Source of the DNA: Candidatus Faecivivens stercoravium
Lineage (GTDB): Bacteria > Bacillota > Clostridia > Oscillospirales > Ruminococcaceae
NCBI GenBank assembly: GCA_018712425.1
Contig: DVHA01000169.1
Span: forward strand, 1 to 10,950
Length of the DNA: 10,950 nucleotides
Direction of reading: 5' to 3'
Below the pieces are notes generated by a model. That model did no database searches and was not told the origin of the DNA. It saw only the letters and a program-made list of their open reading frames with translations. The translations under genes and the position numbers were made by a program. Positions 6,478 to 10,950 of the stretch are shown piece after piece. Each line of letters opens with the position of its first letter. Within the stretch, counting starts at the first letter, position 1.

Positions 6478-7854
6478 ATGGGTTCTGCAGCTGCCAAAAA
6501 CGCCGCCGGTGTCAACGGCATCACCGAGGGCGTCATCTGGAAACAGCTTTTAAAATTCTTCTTCCCGATTCTGCTGGGAACCTTCTTCCAGCAGCTTTAC
6601 AACACCGTCGACGCGGTTATCGTCGGCAACTTCGTCGGCAAGGAGGCGCTGGCGGCGGTCGGCGGTTCCACCAGCCAGCTGATCAACCTCCTGATCGGCT
6701 TTTTCACCGGCCTCGCCTCCGGCGGCAGCGTCATCATCGCCCAGTTCTACGGGGCCGGCCGCCGGAAGGATACCTCCCACGCGGTCCACACGCTGATCTG
6801 CCTGGGGCTCGCGGTCAGCGTCCTGTTCACCGTCGTCGGCATCGCTTTCGCCAGACCCGCCCTCCAGGCGATGGCGGTCCCGGACAGCATCATGGAGTAT
6901 TCGGTCACTTATACCCGGATCTACTTCGGCGGCGTCACCTTTACCGTCCTCTACAACATCGGCTCGGCGATCCTCCGCTCGATCGGCGACGCCAAGCGGC
7001 CGCTCTACTTCCTGATTGTCTGCTGCCTCGCAAACGTCGTCCTCGACCTCTTCTTCGTCGTCATACTGGATATGGAGGTGGCCGGGGCGGCCATCGCGAC
7101 GGTTATCTGCCAGGTCATCAGCGTCATTTTGACCTTTGCCGCCCTGATGCGGACGACCGACTGCTACCGGGTGGTGCTGAAACGGCTGCGGGTGGACTGG
7201 AACCTATTAAAGTCGATGCTGCGGATCGGCATCCCGGTCGGTTTCCAGTCGACCCTCTACTCCATCTCCAACATCCTGATCCAGTCGACTGTCAACGGCT
7301 TCGGCACCGATACCATTGCCGGCTGGACCGCCTACGGCAAGGTCGACTCCTTCTTCTGGATGATCAGCAACGCCCTCGGCATCGCCATCACCACCTTCGT
7401 CGGCCAGAACTTCGGCGCCGGCAAGTATGACCGGGTCCGCAAGAGCGTCCGGGTCGCGATGGGGATGGGCCTCGGGATGGCCGCCGTTTTGTCGGTGGTC
7501 ATGCTGCTGACGCGGCATGTCATGCTGGGGCTGTTCACCAACGACGCGAACGTCATCGCCCTCGGCGAAGAGATGATGTTCTACATGGCGAGCTTTTATG
7601 TGCTGTATATGCCAATCGAGATCTTTTCGGGCGCCATCAAAGGGGCCGGCGACTCGGTCGCCCCGATGGTCATCACGCTCGTCGGCGTCTGCGTCCTGCG
7701 GGTGGCATGGGTTTTAATCCTCGTCCCGATCTGGCACAACCTCTTTATGCTGTCGATCAGCTACCCGGTTTCCTGGGCGGTCACCTCGGCCATTTTCATC
7801 GTCTATTACTTAAAGGGCGGCTGGATGGAGCGCTGCATCCGGCTCCAAAAATAA
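6478..7854 (+). CDS. MATE-family multidrug/cation antiporter
   Basis: This 458-residue polytopic inner-membrane protein with about 12 predicted helices has the family's internal duplication. The N-half begins IWKQLLKFFFPILLGTFFQQ and continues with LYNTVDAVIVGNFVG, GSTSQLINLLIGFFTGLASG and the loop IAQFYGAGR. The C-half repeats the pattern with LRIGIPVGFQSTLYSISN and FVGQNFGAGKYDRVRKSVR. MATE proteins export drugs or metabolites in exchange for Na+ or H+; the DinF-like Clostridial branch is usual for this motif set, and the substrate cannot be read from sequence. The start at 6478 has AAAAGGAG (6461-6468) 9 nt upstream. Longer readings from 6385 run back into repeat copy B and lack an SD. It ends just before a strong terminator and appears monocistronic. 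Confidence 0.95.
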   Translation: MGSAAAKNAAGVNGITEGVIWKQLLKFFFPILLGTFFQQLYNTVDAVIVGNFVGKEALAAVGGSTSQLINLLIGFFTGLASGGSVIIAQFYGAGRRKDTSHAVHTLICLGLAVSVLFTVVGIAFARPALQAMAVPDSIMEYSVTYTRIYFGGVTFTVLYNIGSAILRSIGDAKRPLYFLIVCCLANVVLDLFFVVILDMEVAGAAIATVICQVISVILTFAALMRTTDCYRVVLKRLRVDWNLLKSMLRIGIPVGFQSTLYSISNILIQSTVNGFGTDTIAGWTAYGKVDSFFWMISNALGIAITTFVGQNFGAGKYDRVRKSVRVAMGMGLGMAAVLSVVMLLTRHVMLGLFTNDANVIALGEEMMFYMASFYVLYMPIEIFSGAIKGAGDSVAPMVITLVGVCVLRVAWVLILVPIWHNLFMLSISYPVSWAVTSAIFIVYYLKGGWMERCIRLQK

Positions 7855-7865
7855 CCGCGTACATT

Positions 7866-7909
7866 AAAATCCCCCGGTTTCTGGTTTAGCCCAGAAACCG
7901 GGGGATTTT
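7866..7909. terminator. Bidirectional intrinsic terminator
   Basis: A perfect 19-bp stem (7866-7884 with 7891-7909) with a TTTAGC loop has a GC-rich centre, with A-tract and T-tract ends on either side. It therefore works as an intrinsic terminator on both strands. It sits between two convergent transcription units: 12 bases after the MATE stop codon and 5 bases beyond the last gene of the minus-strand zinc operon. Confidence 0.95.
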
Positions 7910-7913
7910 TCGT

Positions 7914-8579
7914 TTAGTAAATGGTAACAGTGTCAAAATAACGGAACCGCTTCTGGTCTTCCAGCACCGCCGCCATCTCCCGGACATAGTTTTCGTCCTT
8001 CAGCAGCTTCGGGTGGAAGGTGTCTTCCCGCCAGAACCGGAGGCCCAGCGCGTCAAACTGGTATTCATACCCCAGCTCCTCGTCCTTTGTGCCGCAGACG
8101 CAGGGGGATTTTTCCTTCAGGGCGGGAATCAGTTCATCGGCCGGTGTTTTAAAAAGGTCGAAGCCGCAGAGCATTACCGGCATCTGCTCCCGAACCAGCC
8201 GGTCGACTGAAATTTCGGCTGCCCGGTTATCCCGGTAGGCGGCCTGGAACCAGAACAGGCCGCAGGTGTAACGGAAAGATAAAGTATCGGAATACCGTTC
8301 CTCTATCATTTCAATCCGGTGAATCGGCCGGCTGACGGGCAAAACGGCAGGATTGGACGGAACCTGAAGGCCATACCGCTCCATCAGCTCCCGCACGGTT
8401 TCCGAAGGGACAGCATCCGGGGCGGATGGCTGCTGCGATTCGGCGTTTTCACGCACAAATTCCGGTGTCTGGCCGGTCAGGGAAACATACAGCCCCTTTA
8501 AGGCTTCCTGCACCTCTTCCTGTGTCTGCCCCAGTGAGAGCGGCCCTATGCTTTTATGGGGAATGACCTGCAATTCCAT
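7914..8579 (-). CDS. Uncharacterised cytoplasmic protein, last gene of the zinc ABC operon
   Basis: I do not recognise this 221-residue protein. It has no signal peptide or transmembrane segment. The N-terminus, IPHKSIGPLSLGQTQEEVQ, has the pattern 'IGP-LG-T-EEV-L' found at the start of many small unrelated-looking proteins. A variable Gln/Pro/Ser-rich linker follows (about 60-80), then a probably beta-rich C-terminal part with CGLFWFQAAY, FKTPADEL, a Cys-Val-Cys near SPCVCGTKDEE, LGLRFWRED and FRYFDTVTIY. The ATG at 8579 starts 4 nt after the permease stop codon, with an AAGGTGAG SD overlapping that stop, so translation is probably coupled. Longer in-frame readings back to 8711 lie inside the permease gene. 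It ends at the shared terminator. A role linked to metal uptake is only inferred from position. Confidence 0.8.
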   Translation of the reverse strand: MELQVIPHKSIGPLSLGQTQEEVQEALKGLYVSLTGQTPEFVRENAESQQPSAPDAVPSETVRELMERYGLQVPSNPAVLPVSRPIHRIEMIEERYSDTLSFRYTCGLFWFQAAYRDNRAAEISVDRLVREQMPVMLCGFDLFKTPADELIPALKEKSPCVCGTKDEELGYEYQFDALGLRFWREDTFHPKLLKDENYVREMAAVLEDQKRFRYFDTVTIY

Positions 8580-8583
8580 CGGC

Positions 8584-9420
8584 TCACCTTTTGAGGACCT
8601 TCCCCACGGCCCAGCAGACGATAAAGGCCGCGATGTCCATCGCGACGATCGTTGAGCCGACCGGCGTCGACCCGAGGATCGAGACGAAGATCCCCGCCGC
8701 CGCACAGACAACCGACAAAACCGCCGAGCAGAGGATGACCGCCCGGAAGCTTTTAAACAGCCGCATCGCCGACAGCGCCGGAAAGATAATCAGCGCCGAA
8801 ATGAGGAGCGACCCCACCAGGTTCATCGCCAGCACAATGACCGCCGCCGTAATCACCGCAATCAGCAGGTTGTACCGCCCGGCGTGCAGCCCGGTCGCCT
8901 CGGCGAAATTCTCGTCGAAAGTGACGGCGAAAATCTTGTGGTAAAAGAGCAGGAAGACGGCAATCACCACCACCGACACGGCGATGCAGATGCCGACGTC
9001 GAGCGGACTCAGCGTCAGGATGGCCGTCGAGCCGAAAAGGGTGCTGCAAACGTCGCCGCTGAGGTTTGTGGAGGTGGAAAAGAGGTGCATCAGGAGGTAC
9101 CCCAGCGCCAGCGCCCCCACCGAAATCATTGCGACGGCGGCGTCTCCCTTCACTTTGGTGTTCCGGCCGGTGCGGAGGAGCAGGACGGCGGCAATCACCG
9201 TCACCGGCATCACCACCACCATCTCGTTTGTCACCCCCAGCACCGTCGCGACGGCAATCGCCCCGAAGGCGACGTGGGAGAGCCCGTCCCCGATAAAGGA
9301 GAACCGTTTGAGCACCAGCGTCACGCCCAGCAGCGACGACGACAGGGCAATCAGCACCCCGACAATCAGCGCGTACCGGACAAAGGGGTAGGAAAAGTAC
9401 AGCTGTAATGTCTCAAGCAT
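8584..9420 (-). CDS. znuB: Zinc/manganese-type ABC transporter permease (ABC-3 family)
   Basis: This 278-residue hydrophobic protein with about 8 or 9 membrane helices forms the channel of a metal importer, probably as a homodimer. Family features are SSLLGVTLVLKRFSFIGDGLSHVAFG near the N-terminus, KGDAAVAMISVGALALGYLL, a cytoplasmic FDENFAEATGLHAGRYN segment that contacts the ATPase, and MNLVGSLLISALIIFPA in the second half. The ATG at 9420 overlaps the end of the ATPase gene by 8 bases, with a G-rich SD inside that gene, so the two are translationally coupled. The symbol follows the zinc reading of the operon; a manganese transporter of the same fold cannot be fully excluded from the permease alone. 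Confidence 0.93.
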   Translation of the reverse strand: MLETLQLYFSYPFVRYALIVGVLIALSSSLLGVTLVLKRFSFIGDGLSHVAFGAIAVATVLGVTNEMVVVMPVTVIAAVLLLRTGRNTKVKGDAAVAMISVGALALGYLLMHLFSTSTNLSGDVCSTLFGSTAILTLSPLDVGICIAVSVVVIAVFLLFYHKIFAVTFDENFAEATGLHAGRYNLLIAVITAAVIVLAMNLVGSLLISALIIFPALSAMRLFKSFRAVILCSAVLSVVCAAAGIFVSILGSTPVGSTIVAMDIAAFIVCWAVGKVLKR

Positions 9421-10102
9421 CTTGTGAGCCCCCTTTCCCCATCGCGGCGTGGTATTCTTCCTTCGTCCCCCAGAAGACCGGCTCGCCGATCCGGAGGATG
9501 TGTCGGGCGTACTTTTCCGCCGCCTGCAGGTCGTGGGAGACCATCAGGATGGTGATCCCCTCCCGGTTTAAGCCCGCCACCAGTTCATACATCTCTTCCG
9601 AGGCCCCGGGGTCCAGCCCGGCGACCGGCTCGTCTAAGAGCAGCATCTTCCGGGCCGCGCAGAGGGCCCTCGCCAGCAGCACCCGCTGCTGCTGCCCGCC
9701 GGACAGCTCCCGGTAGCAGCGCCGGGCGAGGTGGGTAATCCCCAGCCGCTCCATATTCGCGTCGGCCAGCGCCTTTTCCTCCTTCGTGTAGAAGGGCCTG
9801 AGCCCGCCCCGGCTGATCAGCCCCGAACGGACGATCTCAATGACCGACGCCGGGAAATCCCGCTGGACGTCGGTCTGCTGGGGGAGGTAGCCGATCTCCG
9901 AGGGCTTTAAGCCTTCCCAGCGGATTTCCCCTTCCATCGCCGGATGGAGGCCGAGGATCGCTTTGATGAGGGTCGATTTGCCCGACCCGTTTTCGCCGAG
10001 GATGTAGAGGTAATCCCCGCTGCCGACGGTGAAGGAGAGCCCTTCCACCACCGGCCGGCCCTCATAGCCGAGGGTCACGTTCTGTACGCTGAGTTCCGCC
10101 AT
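9413..10102 (-). CDS. znuC: Zinc ABC transporter ATP-binding protein
   Basis: This 229-residue ABC ATPase powers the permease encoded next to it. Motifs are complete: Walker A GENGSGKST (36-44), Q-loop LPQQ (73-76), signature LSGGQQQR (133-140), Walker B MLLLDEP (153-159) and H-loop SHD with H190. The short C-terminal tail lacks the His-rich extension seen in some proteobacterial ZnuC proteins. A strong GAGGAGGGG SD lies in the 12-nt gap after the binding-protein gene, and the 3' end overlaps the permease start by 8 bases. Confidence 0.94.
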   Translation of the reverse strand: MAELSVQNVTLGYEGRPVVEGLSFTVGSGDYLYILGENGSGKSTLIKAILGLHPAMEGEIRWEGLKPSEIGYLPQQTDVQRDFPASVIEIVRSGLISRGGLRPFYTKEEKALADANMERLGITHLARRCYRELSGGQQQRVLLARALCAARKMLLLDEPVAGLDPGASEEMYELVAGLNREGITILMVSHDLQAAEKYARHILRIGEPVFWGTKEEYHAAMGKGGSQDA

Positions 10103-10114
10103 CGGTTCCCCTCC

Positions 10115-10950
10115 TCACGAAAGCGCCTGTTCCAGCACGGCGCGGTTCGATTCCATAATCGAAAGGTAGCTGGCCCCGGCTTCAATGTCCGCGTCGGTGA
10201 CCGACTGCATCGAGTCGAGCGTCAGGATGGCGGCGTCTTTATCCCGGGAACTGTCGACGATCGTCCGGGCAATCGACTGGTCGCTCCCGTCGATCGTCAG
10301 CACCGCCGGGAGGGAGAGTTCGTCCAGCTTCCCGGTCAGGAAGGAGATGGTCGCAAAGCTCGCCTCCGTCTCGGCCGAGCAGCCGGGGAAGGCGGCGTAG
10401 TAGTTCACATCGTAGTCCGCCAGCAGGTAGGTGAACGGGAACCGGTCGCCGAAGAGGAGGGTGTCGAGCGACGCCTCTTCGATCGTCTCGGTGAAAGCCT
10501 CGTCCAGCTGCTCCAGCGAGGCTGTGTAGACCTCCAGATTCGAACGGTAAGTTTCGGCATGTTCGGTATCGATTTCGCATAAAGCGTCGCAGAGGGCCGC
10601 GCAGACGAGCTGGGCGTTGGTGAGCGACAGCCAGACGTGTTCGTCGTAGCTGCTTTCGTGCTCTTCTTCATCGTGGTCATGGTCCTCCTGCATCCCCTCG
10701 ACCAGCGTTTCGGTGAGCAGCCGGTCTTCCAGGACGTCCATCATGTCGACCGCGATGATCCCTTCGTTCCGGGCGTTTATGAGTGCGTCCTCGACCCACT
10801 GGTCGGAGGTCCCGCCGACATAGAGGAAGAGGTTGGCGTCCGACAGCGAGACGATGTCCGCCGCCGTTGGCTGGAAGCTGTGCATATCGACCCCGTTTTT
10901 CATCATCAGGGTGGGGGTGCTGCCGGTCCCCGCCATCAGGTTTTGCAGCC
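10115..10950 (-). CDS. znuA: Zinc ABC transporter substrate-binding protein, partial (N-terminus beyond right edge)
   Basis: The frame is open to the right edge; the ATG at 10936 is internal (LQNL precedes it in frame), so signal peptide and first residues are missing. Numbering from that ATG, the metal-ligand motif VDMHSFQPT (His19) is followed by YVGGTSDQWVEDAL. Next come an acidic His-rich loop, EDHDHDEEEH (84-93), and DEHVWLSL (His100), the second ligand motif. The His-rich loop is typical of zinc-binding rather than manganese-binding cluster A-I proteins. Where the third His is usually found, this protein has GDRFPFTYL, with an Asp, followed by YYAAFPGCSAETEAS, a pattern I associate with a Clostridial subgroup. 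It captures the metal outside the membrane, presumably as a lipoprotein. It precedes the ATPase gene by 12 nt; the promoter and any Zur site lie outside the window. Confidence 0.9.
   Translation of the reverse strand, partial: LQNLMAGTGSTPTLMMKNGVDMHSFQPTAADIVSLSDANLFLYVGGTSDQWVEDALINARNEGIIAVDMMDVLEDRLLTETLVEGMQEDHDHDEEEHESSYDEHVWLSLTNAQLVCAALCDALCEIDTEHAETYRSNLEVYTASLEQLDEAFTETIEEASLDTLLFGDRFPFTYLLADYDVNYYAAFPGCSAETEASFATISFLTGKLDELSLPAVLTIDGSDQSIARTIVDSSRDKDAAILTLDSMQSVTDADIEAGASYLSIMESNRAVLEQALS

Noticed and set aside
8580..8711. An N-terminal extension of the unknown 221-residue protein with an Arg/Ser-rich sequence
   Set aside because: It lies wholly within the permease gene in another frame; the ATG at 8579 has its own SD and typical operon spacing.

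Overview
The window looks like chromosomal DNA from an anaerobic, fairly GC-rich Firmicute (Clostridia, most likely the Oscillospiraceae/Ruminococcaceae group). The reasons are Bacillus/Clostridium-type Shine-Dalgarno sites, a DUF1934 (YwiB-like) gene directly upstream of argS as in Bacillus, low-GC-family protein sequences written with GC-rich third codon positions, and no mobile genes. The family placement is inference; no rRNA, tRNA or other marker gene is present.

Layout from left to right. (1) 1-1001, minus strand: the 5' part of a gene for a large exported acidic, tyrosine-rich protein. Its GTT/GCT/GGT/GAA codon use differs from all neighbours and suggests very high expression, as for an S-layer or other major surface protein. 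It has an unusual purine-rich leader. (2) 1272-4663, plus strand: one operon behind a clear extended -10 promoter, with a divergent D-Ala-D-Ala ligase homologue, a DUF1934 protein and arginyl-tRNA synthetase. (3) 4664-4974: intergenic, carrying copy A of a dispersed structured repeat. (4) 4975-6069, plus: the conserved ATPase YchF. (5) 6070-6477: intergenic, carrying copy B of the repeat in inverted orientation. (6) 6478-7854, plus: a MATE-family multidrug/cation antiporter, closed by a strong bidirectional terminator. (7) 7914 to the right edge, minus: a zinc-type ABC importer operon (binding protein, ATPase, permease) followed, almost without a gap, by an unrecognised 221-residue cytoplasmic protein.

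The genes are mainly housekeeping (translation, cell wall-like ligase, metal uptake, efflux). The most notable things are: the pair of inverted repeats around ychF, whose 103-bp cores differ at only 8 positions, four of which form two compensated base pairs in a 10-bp hairpin; the ligase homologue, which has lost several residues that define Ddl catalysis; the unknown gene tied to the zinc operon; and the codon-biased secreted protein. No CRISPR array, phage, IS element or complete defence system is visible.
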